Source: Lachnospiraceae bacterium C10 (lineage in GTDB: Bacteria > Bacillota > Clostridia > Lachnospirales > Lachnospiraceae). From it: a stretch of DNA of 64,000 bases. The DNA is taken from positions 51,597 through 115,596 of the forward strand of contig FMTN01000012.1 in NCBI GenBank assembly GCA_900100095.1, written 5' to 3'. Each line of letters begins with the position of its first letter. Position 1 is the stretch's first letter. The translations under genes and the position numbers were made by a program. Positions 54,207 through 62,016 of the stretch are shown in pieces. Below the pieces are notes generated by a model. The model was not told where the DNA came from, made no database searches, and saw nothing but the letters and a program-made list of their open reading frames with translations.

Positions 54207-54219
54207 ACGCTCCGCGAGG
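54171..54219 (+). repeat. Dispersed repeat family 1, short copy
   Basis: TTAACTCAGCCGG and CCGACTGAGTTAA form P1 with one mismatch, followed by the conserved ACGCTCCGCGAGGA. The segment after that is missing. It overlaps the 3' end of the HD-hydrolase gene, and the TAA of the repeat is the stop codon. Confidence 0.8.
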
Positions 54220-54222
54220 AAT

Positions 54223-54248
54223 AGGGGATGGAAGTCATCCCCTGTGTT
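54223..54248. terminator. Terminator shared by convergent genes
   Basis: AGGGGATG (54223-54230) pairs with CATCCCCT (54236-54243), followed by GTGTTTT. The stem overlaps the stop codon of the minus-strand AraC gene. Confidence 0.6.
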
Positions 54249-55122
54249 TTCGATAGGCGCTTGGCGACATTCCCTGGATTTTTGTGAAGGTCTTGGCGAA
54301 ATAGTTTGGATCCGGGATGCCTACCATATCTGCAATCTCTGTAATGGTGGCATCTGTGTCGAGCAGGTAATCCAGGGATTTTTGAATCCGGTACTGCTGG
54401 ATGAAACCAAACAGGGACTGTTGCATATTGGCTTTGAAGATGCGGGAACACTCACTTCGTGACAGATGGACGCAGGAAGCCACATCATCGAGGGTGATTT
54501 TCTCCTGATAGTGGTTTTCCACATAGGAGATGATGCTCCGGATGCGTTCATAATTGCGACGGAAGTCACCGTGGCTTCTTGTGTTGGATGCCTCATAGTC
54601 TGACCATAGAATCTTCCAGAGTGTGGTGAGCAGGGAGATGATGGTCAGTTCATAGCCCTCTTTTTTGTTGCTGGCAACTTCCGAAATTTGAAGCGTCAGG
54701 TCATGAACTTTTTTGCCTGAGGTGGAAGTATAATCATAGTAGATGCCTCCAAACCCCGGATTTTCAACGATAGGGCGGACATACTGGTTATAGATTACAC
54801 TTTCCTTGTAACCATAGATGAGCTTCGGAAGGAAGGTGATAGCGTTGTAGCTGCAGTCATAGGAACAGGTCATGTTCCCGGCGTGCAGGGCACCGCCATT
54901 GCAAAAGATAACATCCCCTTCTTTGGCATAAAATACCTGTTCATTCACATGATATTCCATCTTTCCGGAGGTGATCAAGGTGAGCTCGGCCTCCGGATGC
55001 CAGTGCCAGAGGAAACTGCCGGATTCATAGGCGGAAAGCCGTTCATAGCTTAGAAGGAACGGGAAGGAAAAGCTTCCATGTTCCTTTTTTTCTTTTTGTG
55101 TTTTATCTGTAATAATCTGCAT
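54235..55122 (-). CDS. AraC-family regulator with cupin sensor
   Basis: A 295-residue regulator. The N-terminal cupin (residues about 25-110; LWHWHPEAELTLITSG, YAKEGDVIFCNGGALHA) binds a small ligand, often a sugar. The C-terminal 100 residues form the AraC helix-turn-helix pair (LDDVASCVHLSRSECSRIFK, ITEIADMVGIPDPNYFAKTF). It is divergent from galK with a 129-base gap, so galactose or a host-glycan sugar is a reasonable guess for the signal. Confidence 0.9.
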   Translation of the reverse strand: MQIITDKTQKEKKEHGSFSFPFLLSYERLSAYESGSFLWHWHPEAELTLITSGKMEYHVNEQVFYAKEGDVIFCNGGALHAGNMTCSYDCSYNAITFLPKLIYGYKESVIYNQYVRPIVENPGFGGIYYDYTSTSGKKVHDLTLQISEVASNKKEGYELTIISLLTTLWKILWSDYEASNTRSHGDFRRNYERIRSIISYVENHYQEKITLDDVASCVHLSRSECSRIFKANMQQSLFGFIQQYRIQKSLDYLLDTDATITEIADMVGIPDPNYFAKTFTKIQGMSPSAYRKHRG

Positions 55123-55251
55123 ATCAAAATCTCCACAACATAGTTCGTCTGCACAATATTTTACCTGTTTGAAGCAATCCCTTCAAGGAAGGATTCTGCC
55201 TCTTTGATATAATGAAAGTACAGTAAATATATGAACGAGGAGGGTTTTTAT

Positions 55252-56499
55252 ATGATGACACCAAAGAGGGAAGTGTTAGAGAAGGTATATGGCAAGGATT
55301 TCAAGACGGCGCTGGAGCGATATGAACATATTGCATCTTCTTTTGAGCAGCAGTTTCCGGGAGTGGGGGACGTGGAATTCTTTACGGCTCCGGGCAGAAC
55401 AGAAATTATCGGTAACCATACCGACCACAATGGAGGTCGTGTCATTGCCGGTTCCATCAATCTGGATACCATTGGTGCAGCGGTGAAGACAGAGGATGAC
55501 ATCATCGAAGTGGTAAGCGAAGGCTATAAGAAAGTAACGATCGATATTCATAAGCTTTCAGAGGTTCCAAAGGAGAAGGGAACGGTTTCTTTGATTGCCG
55601 GTATTGTGGAAGCGACGCAGAAGATGGGGTATGAGATTCATGGCTTCCGCCTGTATGCATCTACAACTGTTATTGCAGCTGCCGGTGTCAGCTCCTCTGC
55701 ATCTTTTGAGATGCTGTTGTGTGCCATTGTGAACTATTTCTTTAATGACAATAAGATTCCGGTTGGCGATTATGCCAGAATCGGTCAGTATAGTGAGAAT
55801 AACTGGTGGAATAAGGCCTCCGGCCTGATGGATCAGATGGCCTGTGCCGTTGGAGGACCAATCAAGCTGGATTTTGCCGGTGAGATTCAATACGAGAAGA
55901 TTCCGTTCGGTTTTGATGAATACGGTTATAAGATGGTTATTACCAACACAGGAAAAGGTCATGCAGATCTGTCCGATGATTATTCAGCTGTACCGAAAGA
56001 GATGTTTGCTGTGGCAAAGGCTCTTGGCGTAGAGCGGTTATGCCAGACCGATATGGATGCGCTTCTTAAGAATTTAGGTCAGGTATCGGAGGAGGTACAG
56101 AATGACCGTGCCATTCTTCGTGCGATGCATTTCCTTAATGAGACGGAGCGTGTGGCTCAAATGGCAGAAGCGGTAGAGGCGAAAGATTTTGAGCAGATCC
56201 TTTCCCTCATTGCGGCTTCCGGTGAGTCTTCCTATGAATTGCTGCAGAACTGCTATACCAATTCCAACTGGAAAGAACAGAAAATTGCATTGGCACTTGC
56301 TCTTACCAAGGAATTTTTGAAGCAAAAGAATCGTGGTGTCTGCCGTGTTCACGGAGGCGGCTTTGCCGGTGTTATTACCTGCATCCTTCCGGAGGAGGAT
56401 TGCGATGCCTATGTTGATTATATGGCAGGATTTTTCGGTAGAGACAATGTATACCCGATGAATATCAGACAGACAGGAGCAGTTCATCTCGAGAGATAG
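55252..56499 (+). CDS. galK: Galactokinase
   Basis: A 415-residue GHMP kinase that phosphorylates galactose at C1. The galactokinase signature GRTEIIGNHTDHNGG is near residue 47, the ATP-binding AAAGVSSSASFE near 143, and the third GHMP motif HGGGFAGVI near 371. No galT or galE is in the window. ATG 55252 has GAGGAGG eight bases upstream; ATG 55231 precedes that site and is not used. TATAAT at 55208-55213 is a probable -10. Confidence 0.97.
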   Translation: MMTPKREVLEKVYGKDFKTALERYEHIASSFEQQFPGVGDVEFFTAPGRTEIIGNHTDHNGGRVIAGSINLDTIGAAVKTEDDIIEVVSEGYKKVTIDIHKLSEVPKEKGTVSLIAGIVEATQKMGYEIHGFRLYASTTVIAAAGVSSSASFEMLLCAIVNYFFNDNKIPVGDYARIGQYSENNWWNKASGLMDQMACAVGGPIKLDFAGEIQYEKIPFGFDEYGYKMVITNTGKGHADLSDDYSAVPKEMFAVAKALGVERLCQTDMDALLKNLGQVSEEVQNDRAILRAMHFLNETERVAQMAEAVEAKDFEQILSLIAASGESSYELLQNCYTNSNWKEQKIALALALTKEFLKQKNRGVCRVHGGGFAGVITCILPEEDCDAYVDYMAGFFGRDNVYPMNIRQTGAVHLER

Positions 56500-56508
56500 A
56501 GCAAGAGA

Positions 56509-56537
56509 CGCAGGTGAGAAATCACCTGCGTTTTTTT
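56509..56537 (+). terminator. Intrinsic terminator of galK
   Basis: CGCAGGTGA (56509-56517) pairs with TCACCTGCG (56522-56530), followed by seven T residues. Confidence 0.9.
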
Positions 56538-56554
56538 ACTTTACTTTACTTTTC

Positions 56555-56583
56555 TTGAAAAACAAACGGGTATCTTCTATGAT
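56555..56583 (+). promoter_or_regulatory. Promoter of the GDPD gene
   Basis: TTGAAA (56555-56560), 17-base spacer, TATGAT (56578-56583). Predicted transcription start 56590-56591, which coincides with an ATG codon in the reading frame. Confidence 0.6.
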
Positions 56584-56590
56584 AAAAGCT

Positions 56591-58696
56591 ATGAGTTCTA
56601 TAAATAAAAAAGAAAAGAAATTCGATGAGGATGAAGAAAATTTATATTCGACCGACCGGCAAGAGGCGGCGGAAGAGGAGCAGGATAAGTTCCATAAAAC
56701 AGTGATCCGGCCGCCGCTGGTGGGAGCGGAATATGATGACGTAAACGAAATAACAAAACAGCAGGAGAAGCAGAAGCAAAAAGAGGAAAAAGAGCAGGAA
56801 GAAGCAGCGGAGGCGGAAGATAACGAAGATGCGGAGAGTAGGCCAGAGGAGGAACTGAAATCCCTTCTTGGGGTTGGATATCATCCAAAGCGGATGGTTT
56901 TGAAGACCTTTATGCTGCTGAACGGGAATTTTGGAAGCTTTATGCGGTTTGAGATTCTCTATAAGCTGATATCCTTTTTCCTGTTTTATCCGTTCCTGGA
57001 ATTTATGGAGCGGCAGGCGCTTCGAATATCGGGGGTCTATTACCTGAGTAATTACAACTTAAGGAATGTGATCAAGAATCCGATCGTCTGGATCATGCTG
57101 TTTGGCGTGCTTTTGCTTATGTCCGTATTCACAGCGGTGGAATTTTTTGCGCTTTCCAGTGCGATTCATGCCTCCAGAAATAAGGTGAAGATTACAGCGA
57201 AGGATATGTTCTATGATGGCATCAGTCGCATTCGCTATATGTTCCTTCCGAAGAACTGGATCTTCTTTTTATATGTTTTCATGGTGCTTCCGATGGTGGA
57301 TCTCTACGATTGTCTGAATGCGGTTCAGCATTTCAGTGTGCCGGGGTATCTCATCGAGAGACTGATGAAAAAGGACGAATTTTTCCCGTATGCAGCCGTT
57401 TTGACCTGCGTTCTTCTGGTTCTTTGCATCTGGTGGGTATTTACCATTCCGGGGATTGTCGTCAAACGACAGGATTTTAAGACAGCTGTGAGAAAAAGTT
57501 TTGAAATGATGCGGTGGCATTTCCTGCCGACGATCATGGTGATGATCGGATGGCTGGGGCTGATTGCATTGATCTTCATGGCGGTTTTTGTGGGACTGCT
57601 GGAGATGACCAAATACGGTCTGATGTGGCTGGATCCTTCCATTGATCCGGGCGTTGCGACCTCGGGTAATACAATCATGGTACTGGAAATGATCGTATTT
57701 TTGGTATTCACATGGTTTTTCGCTCCGTTGGTGTTCTGCAGAATTCAGGCAGGATATTATGACAGGCTGGAGACTATGGGAAATACGATTTCAAGCTATC
57801 GGCCTTCCCGCCATATCATCCGGGAACGCTGGTGGACGAAGGCTATAGCCTGGGGATGCATTCTGCTCTGCTGCTATTCCTTTATACCGGGCAGATATCA
57901 GCAGATTAAGACCGCTGTTGTGGAAGGCGGCCGCGGAACCATGGTGATGGCACATAGAGGAGATTCGGTATCGGCTCCGGAGAACACCCTTCCGGCCTTT
58001 AAGAAGGCGATTGAGAACGGTGCGGATGCCATTGAACTGGATGTGCAGCTGACAAAAGACGGAACGGTCGTTGTTATGCACGACTCCTCCCTTAGAAGGA
58101 CAACGGGAAAGAAGAAAAAGATCTGGGAAGTGACCTATGATCAAATCAAGAACCTGGATAATGGAAGCTTTTTCAGTAAAGAGTACCAGTTTACGCATAT
58201 TCCGACCCTGGATCAGACACTGAAACTGTGCAAAGGCAGGGCCTTTTTGAATATTGAAATCAAAAGAACCGGTCACGACGCAGGAATCGTGGAGAAGACC
58301 CTTGAGATTATTGCAGCCAACCATTACGAGAAGGACTGTGATATCACTTCAATGGATTACAATACCTTAAGGCAGGTCAAACGCCTCAATCCGGATATCT
58401 ACACGGTGTATACAACGACCGTGGGAGGGGGAGATTTGGCCAAGCTGACAGCGGCGAATGCCTTTTCTGTGGAACAGAACTTTGTATCCTGGGGATTTGT
58501 ACAGTATATGAAAAGTGCAAATAAAGGAATCTTTGTCTGGACGGTCAATGATGCAACAACCATCAATAAGATGATCGATCTGGATGTGGATGCAATCATC
58601 AGTAACGATGTGTCCCTTTGCAGAAGCCTTATGGCATCGAACAGCGGGCCAAGGGGCGTACTGCAAAGGATTCAAAGAGTATTCCTTAATCTCTAG
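56591..58696 (+). CDS. Membrane-anchored glycerophosphodiester phosphodiesterase
   Basis: About 701 residues. A Glu/Gln/Lys-rich acidic N-terminal region (about 100 residues) is followed by a polytopic GDPD_memb domain with about seven membrane segments (residues about 110-440) and a C-terminal GDPD catalytic barrel (about 455-690): MAHRGDSVSAPENT, AIELDVQLTKDG, MHDSSLRRTT and FLNIEIKR supply the metal and catalytic residues. The barrel is predicted outside the cell, where it could act on glycerophosphodiesters or polyglycerolphosphate. No good ribosome site precedes ATG 56579 or 56591; the promoter predicts the latter. It overlaps the convergent gene by 11 bases. Confidence 0.88.
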   Translation: MSSINKKEKKFDEDEENLYSTDRQEAAEEEQDKFHKTVIRPPLVGAEYDDVNEITKQQEKQKQKEEKEQEEAAEAEDNEDAESRPEEELKSLLGVGYHPKRMVLKTFMLLNGNFGSFMRFEILYKLISFFLFYPFLEFMERQALRISGVYYLSNYNLRNVIKNPIVWIMLFGVLLLMSVFTAVEFFALSSAIHASRNKVKITAKDMFYDGISRIRYMFLPKNWIFFLYVFMVLPMVDLYDCLNAVQHFSVPGYLIERLMKKDEFFPYAAVLTCVLLVLCIWWVFTIPGIVVKRQDFKTAVRKSFEMMRWHFLPTIMVMIGWLGLIALIFMAVFVGLLEMTKYGLMWLDPSIDPGVATSGNTIMVLEMIVFLVFTWFFAPLVFCRIQAGYYDRLETMGNTISSYRPSRHIIRERWWTKAIAWGCILLCCYSFIPGRYQQIKTAVVEGGRGTMVMAHRGDSVSAPENTLPAFKKAIENGADAIELDVQLTKDGTVVVMHDSSLRRTTGKKKKIWEVTYDQIKNLDNGSFFSKEYQFTHIPTLDQTLKLCKGRAFLNIEIKRTGHDAGIVEKTLEIIAANHYEKDCDITSMDYNTLRQVKRLNPDIYTVYTTTVGGGDLAKLTAANAFSVEQNFVSWGFVQYMKSANKGIFVWTVNDATTINKMIDLDVDAIISNDVSLCRSLMASNSGPRGVLQRIQRVFLNL

Positions 58697-60143
58697 AGGA
58701 AGCTGTGTTTTCTACCGTAGCAAGAAAAACAAACAGAACCGGAAGGAGCAGGTTGTGAGGATTGTTGATCATAGCCTGTGTAAAATAGCCGATGATACCA
58801 AAAAGAAAGGGACTGGCCCCATGGCCGGTCTTTTTTGCTGTCATATAACGATAAAGCGAGGAAAACAGCAGGGAAAGATAGCCACATAGTCCCAAGATGC
58901 CGGTTGTAACAAGGTATTGCAGGTATTCGTTATGGGCGTTGTTTAATTGGCTGTGCCAGATGCGCTGAATCTCGGAAGAGAAGTAGCGCTCGGTGTAGAT
59001 GCCGAAGCGTTCCAGCCCGATGCCGAAGAATTTCTGCAAAGGGGTGGCTCTGGCAAAAATTGTAATTCCATAGCTCCAGATGTAGCCCCGGTTATTCCCA
59101 AAGGATGGTGTAAAGTGAAGGCAGATCCAAAGGAGCAGGGCAAGAACTACTCCGGTAACCATGATCCGGTAGAGGATCAGCAAAGGCCGGTAGCAGCTGT
59201 ATTTTATCTTATAAGAAAGAAGCAGCAGGATGAGGCTAAGAAGCATCACAGTCAGGGGAATATGATATTGAAGGAAAAGAGCGGGAAGTCCTTCCCTCAC
59301 CGGAATGGCAGTGGGGATGGTCTTCTCTGTCAGTTCCGAGAGACTTCCGGCGGCCGAAAGGAGAAAAAGCAGCCAAAGAAGACGCCTGCCGTTTTTTAAC
59401 CGGAGAGAATGGGCAATCAGAAGGGCGAGTGCACCAAGGACTCCGATCAGGCCGCCGTCGCTGTTGTTGTAAAAAAGAGCCATGGTTCCAAGGAAGGAAA
59501 CGGCGGCATATAATAGAAGACTCTTACTGCGGGGAGCGAAGAGAAAGGCGGCATAGATCCCCGGAAGCAAAAGGGAGAGATAACCGGAGAAGGCGTTGAT
59601 ATTTCCGATGCAGGCGATGAAATCATAGCGCTGTGAGGCAAGAAGCTTTTCATGCAGATGAAAAGGATCAGCTCCGAGACCGTTGGCAATGGCCCATAGA
59701 AACAGTGGAAGGGTCAGAAGACAGATCGGGGTCATAAGCTCTCCTTCCGGCACCGGAGCCAGGCGCAGGAGTGTATAGATGAAGCAGCATCCGAGGATTG
59801 ACCAGAGACCGACCATCCAGCCTCGGTTGCCAAAGAATGCCTCATAAGGGTTCGGGCAAAGGAGGGTGGAGAGGGTACAGCTTCCGGCAAAGAGGAAAAC
59901 CGCAGCATCCGTAAGTGTAAAAGAAGAACGTTTCACTGTAAAAAAGAAGTCATCATAAAAGAAAAGACAGCTCAACAGAATAATGGAAGGAATAAAATAA
60001 AAAGCCATGGCGACCTTAAGGGCATAACTTTTGGCAACGATGGTGTTAAAATAACCCTGTTCCATATAGTAAAGACAAAAGGAGAATAAAATAAAAATGA
60101 AAATTTTATTCCAGTTTTTCTGGTAAACAAGTAATTTTTTCAT
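58686..60143 (-). CDS. O-antigen ligase-family membrane protein
   Basis: A 485-residue protein with about 12 membrane segments. The extended loop and RIWHSQLNNAHNEYLQYLVTTGILG segment (about residues 401-425) is the Wzy_C/O-antigen ligase motif with its conserved histidine. In Gram-positive bacteria such proteins are thought to attach or polymerise surface glycans or to glycosylate proteins. It stands alone, convergent with the GDPD gene; the ribosome site is GAAGGAAATTCC. Confidence 0.82.
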   Translation of the reverse strand: MKKLLVYQKNWNKIFIFILFSFCLYYMEQGYFNTIVAKSYALKVAMAFYFIPSIILLSCLFFYDDFFFTVKRSSFTLTDAAVFLFAGSCTLSTLLCPNPYEAFFGNRGWMVGLWSILGCCFIYTLLRLAPVPEGELMTPICLLTLPLFLWAIANGLGADPFHLHEKLLASQRYDFIACIGNINAFSGYLSLLLPGIYAAFLFAPRSKSLLLYAAVSFLGTMALFYNNSDGGLIGVLGALALLIAHSLRLKNGRRLLWLLFLLSAAGSLSELTEKTIPTAIPVREGLPALFLQYHIPLTVMLLSLILLLLSYKIKYSCYRPLLILYRIMVTGVVLALLLWICLHFTPSFGNNRGYIWSYGITIFARATPLQKFFGIGLERFGIYTERYFSSEIQRIWHSQLNNAHNEYLQYLVTTGILGLCGYLSLLFSSLYRYMTAKKTGHGASPFLFGIIGYFTQAMINNPHNLLLPVLFVFLATVENTASSRD

Positions 60144-60248
60144 GGAATTTCCTTCTCGTAAAATGGCTGCAAATGCCGTATTTATCAGCTCTTTTCATTG
60201 TATCATAGGCCTTTGGAAGAAGAAATGAAAAAAAGTTTCAAAAAAAGC

Positions 60249-60277
60249 TTGCAAAGGTAAAAATCCTGTGATAGTAT
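60249..60277 (+). promoter_or_regulatory. Promoter of the tRNA cluster
   Basis: TTGCAA (60249-60254), 17-base spacer, TAGTAT (60272-60277), 43 bases before tRNA-Glu. The remaining part of the 177-base gap holds nothing recognisable. Confidence 0.6.
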
Positions 60278-60320
60278 ATAACACGTCGCCGGGGGAAACA
60301 CCTCAGCGACAGAGAGATAT

Positions 60321-60392
60321 GGCTCCATGGTCAAGCGGTTAAGACATCGCCCTTTCACGGCGGTAACACGGGTTCAATTCCCGTTGGAGTCA
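60321..60392 (+). tRNA. tRNA-Glu(TTC)
   Basis: 72 bases with full cloverleaf. The acceptor GGCTCCA pairs with TGGAGTC, the anticodon loop is CTTTCAC, and the T loop is GGTTCAATTCC. CCA is not encoded. First gene of a six-tRNA cluster. Confidence 0.96.
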
Positions 60393-60423
60393 CTAAGTGG
60401 ACAGCTGATTCGTGTCCTACTTT

Positions 60424-60497
60424 GGACCTTTAGCTCAGTTGGTTAGAGCAACCGGCTCATAACCGGTCGGTCCCGGGTTCGAGTCCCCGAAGGTCCA
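60424..60497 (+). tRNA. tRNA with CAT anticodon (Met or Ile2)
   Basis: 74 bases; acceptor GGACCTT/AAGGTCC and anticodon loop CTCATAA. The loop and acceptor resemble lysidine-modified tRNA-Ile2 as much as elongator tRNA-Met; a tRNA-specific model is needed to choose. It is not initiator-like in the anticodon stem. Confidence 0.9.
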
Positions 60498-60526
60498 TTT
60501 ATAACTTAATTACCCAGATTACATTT

Positions 60527-60600
60527 GGCCTGGTGGCTCAGTTGGTTAGAGCGCCGCCCTGTCACGGCGGAGGTCGCGGGTTCGAGCCCCGCTCAGGTCG
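60527..60600 (+). tRNA. tRNA-Asp(GTC)
   Basis: 74 bases; acceptor GGCCTGG with TCAGGTC allowing G-T pairs, anticodon loop CTGTCAC, discriminator G as expected for Asp. Confidence 0.96.
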
Positions 60601-60604
60601 TTTT

Positions 60605-60677
60605 GGGATCTTAGCTCAGCTGGGAGAGCATCTGCCTTACAAGCAGAGGGTCACAGGTTCGAGCCCTGTAGGTCCCA
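60605..60677 (+). tRNA. tRNA-Val(TAC)
   Basis: 73 bases; anticodon loop CTTACAA, D-arm TTAGCTCAGCTGGGAGAGCA, T-arm CAGGTTCGAGCCCTG. Confidence 0.96.
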
Positions 60678-60696
60678 TTTGGATGTTTTCATCCGT

Positions 60697-60780
60697 GCCG
60701 GCGTGGCGGAATAGGCAGACGCGCAGGACTTAAAATCCTGTGGTGGCGACATCGTACCGGTTCGACCCCGGTCGCCGGCA
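60697..60780 (+). tRNA. tRNA-Leu(TAA)
   Basis: 84 bases with the long variable arm of class II tRNAs; acceptor GCCGGCG/CGCCGGC, anticodon loop CTTAAAA. Confidence 0.96.
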
Positions 60781-60817
60781 TTGCATAGTTGCGACTGCAG
60801 TTATGTCTTTATAATAT

Positions 60818-60891
60818 GTGTGTGTAGCTCAGCTGGATAGAGCACTTGGCTACGGACCAAGGTGTCGGGGGTTCGAATCCTCTCACGCACG
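60818..60891 (+). tRNA. tRNA-Arg(ACG), first copy
   Basis: 74 bases; acceptor GTGTGTG/CACGCAC, anticodon loop CTACGGA. Its 3' half (60845-60892) is repeated at 61928-61974, which marks it as an integration site. A nearly identical intact copy lies at 62217. Confidence 0.96.
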
Positions 60892-60901
60892 TACGAAATA
60901 G

Positions 60902-60945
60902 AAGCCCCTTAAAGTCAGTGATATCAAGGCTTTAAGGGGCTTTTT
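60902..60945 (+). terminator. Intrinsic terminator of the tRNA cluster
   Basis: AAGCCCCTTAAAG (60902-60914) pairs with CTTTAAGGGGCTT (60930-60942), followed by a T tract. Confidence 0.85.
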
Positions 60946-60950
60946 GTATA

Positions 60951-61079
60951 ACAACGAGCCAAGGTCCCATCTGCAAGCTTGCTTGCGAGAGGGACTTTGG
61001 CAACTGTAGAGCACCGAAAGGTTTTGCCTTGAGGTGTTCTACAGAGTTGAAATCGAGTAGGAGCCATCCTACTCGATTT
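60951..61079 (+). repeat. Dispersed repeat family 2, copy with three hairpins
   Basis: Three hairpins occur in series: GCCAAGGTCCC with GGGACTTTGGC; TGTAGAGCACC with GGTGTTCTACA; and AATCGAGTAGG with CCTACTCGATT. A copy in inverse orientation is at 63546-63676, and the first third recurs at 62017. A further stem (GCCACCAGC/GCTGGTGGC, 61091-61117) with no T tract follows. The stretch from 61118 to 61366 also has a hairpin at 61259-61276 with a T tract, and otherwise no clear gene. Confidence 0.8.
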
Positions 61080-61366
61080 GTGCAAAAATAGCCACCAGCT
61101 TTTTTGTCGCTGGTGGCAAAATACGTCTTTTTTCGTCATTGCTGTGCAACACCTTTGACTGATGCCCCGATTAGATCAGCTGCGTCCAGGATGTCATCCG
61201 GCAGGCTGCGAAAATAATTGAATACTGTTGGAACATGCAGTTGTCCCGTTTCAAACGCCCCATCCCTATGGATGGGGTATTTTTGTGCGGTTCGGAAGAT
61301 TTAACTGTTGGCGTAGGGTTAACACTATGTTATTATAATATAGCAAGGAAGAAAGGAGGTGAAAAA

Positions 61367-61491
61367 GTGGCAAAGAAAAAAAGAAAGCAAAAAGGAGACA
61401 GCAAAGATTAGAAGAAATTCTAATCGGAGCCATCTCCGGGATTATCTCTGGAGTGATTGTTAAACTCATCGAACAGGTTATCAATCACTAA
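61367..61491 (+). pseudogene. Tiny peptide gene interrupted by a frame change
   Basis: A perfect GGAGG site (61355-61359) precedes GTG 61367. The zero frame codes for only 14 residues (MAKKKRK...). A run of seven A residues at 61376-61382 follows the third codon. In the -1 frame the reading continues to TAA 61489 with a hydrophobic, amphipathic end (EEILIGAISGIISGVIVKL). So the gene is either a product of programmed frameshifting, a pseudogene, or a base error. The complete peptide would be about 40 residues and resembles small membrane-active toxins in composition only. Confidence 0.45.
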
Positions 61492-61557
61492 GAGAATGGG
61501 GGCTAGGTCAGAGCTAGTCCCTTACTATAAAGATAAACACTTTGCCGCTAAAATGCA

Positions 61558-61638
61558 ATGAGAATTTCGGTATTAGTAGCTATTCTAGTAGCTGTAACAG
61601 TTACGCTAACACTGCACAGAAGGAATAAGAAGAGGTAA
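61558..61638 (+). CDS. 26-residue single-span membrane peptide
   Basis: The peptide is MRISVLVAILVAVTVTLTLH followed by RRNKKR: one hydrophobic span and a strongly basic tail. That is the layout of type I toxin peptides and of other small membrane proteins. No clear ribosome site precedes it. An upstream hairpin (GGGGCTAG with CTAGTCCC, about 61499-61521) could be the end of an antisense or regulatory RNA, or could hide the site. It lies three bases before the next gene. Confidence 0.45.
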   Translation: MRISVLVAILVAVTVTLTLHRRNKKR

Positions 61639-61641
61639 TGC

Positions 61642-61854
61642 ATGCCAAAAGGAGCCCCTAATAGACAGACAAAGGCGACAGATAAGTATCAAAAGAAGGT
61701 TGGCTATAAGGTAAAGGGATTCAAGCTAAAAGGAGATGTGGCTGACAGATTTGCTGCAGCCTGTGAAGCAGCCGGCGTGTCGCAGGCTGCCCAGATTGCA
61801 AAAATGATGGAGGAGTTTATTGATGATGTCAGCAAAAATGTGAGGGAAGGATAA
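61642..61854 (+). CDS. Small putative ribbon-helix-helix protein
   Basis: A 70-residue basic protein. After a Lys-rich start, YKVKGFKLKGDVADRFAAACEAAGVSQAAQIAKMMEEFID fits a short beta strand and two helices, as in Arc/CopG-type ribbon-helix-helix proteins. Such proteins regulate small mobile elements. It is translationally close to the 26-residue peptide gene. The family call rests on pattern only. Confidence 0.6.
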   Translation: MPKGAPNRQTKATDKYQKKVGYKVKGFKLKGDVADRFAAACEAAGVSQAAQIAKMMEEFIDDVSKNVREG

Positions 61855-61927
61855 TATAATGAAATCGCAGACTGCAACACCACCTGCAACATGATGGCTA
61901 CAAATGGCTTAAATGCGATGGTTATAC

Positions 61928-61974
61928 CTTGGCTACGGACCAAGGTGTGGGGGTTCGAATCCTCTCACGCACGT
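61928..61974 (+). repeat. tRNA-Arg 3'-half fragment (attachment-site remnant)
   Basis: The sequence matches tRNA-Arg(ACG) from the anticodon stem through the acceptor and the following T, lacking one C in the variable region. The 5' half is absent, so it cannot be a functional tRNA. It forms a direct repeat with 60845-60892. Confidence 0.85.
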
Positions 61975-61983
61975 GAAATTAAG

Positions 61984-62014
61984 AGCGCTGAATCTTAATG
62001 ATTCAGTGCTTTTT
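61984..62014 (+). terminator. Terminator after the tRNA-Arg fragment
   Basis: AGCGCTGAATC (61984-61994) pairs with GATTCAGTGCT (62000-62010), then TTTT. Its position after the fragment mirrors the terminator after the intact tRNA. Confidence 0.7.
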
Positions 62015-62016
62015 GC

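Larger units (their letters stand above)
60845..61974 (+). mobile_element. Small island at tRNA-Arg bounded by a duplicated tRNA 3' half
   Basis: A 47-48-base direct repeat (3' half of tRNA-Arg from the anticodon arm to the base after the acceptor, with one base missing in the second copy) brackets about 1.1 kb. This is the footprint of tRNA-targeted integration. Inside are a terminator, a copy of repeat family 2, two tiny hydrophobic peptide genes and a 70-codon gene. No integrase gene is present, so it is a remnant or a satellite mobilised in trans. Confidence 0.65.

Noticed and set aside
60424..60497. Initiator tRNA-fMet
   Set aside because: The anticodon stem lacks the three consecutive G-C pairs of initiators, and the acceptor has a normal first pair.
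61136..61270. Remnant of an integrase on the minus strand of the tRNA-Arg island
   Set aside because: A 40-codon frame ending in LIGASVKGVAQQ is open, but it runs through a terminator hairpin, has no start, and shows no recombinase catalytic residue.
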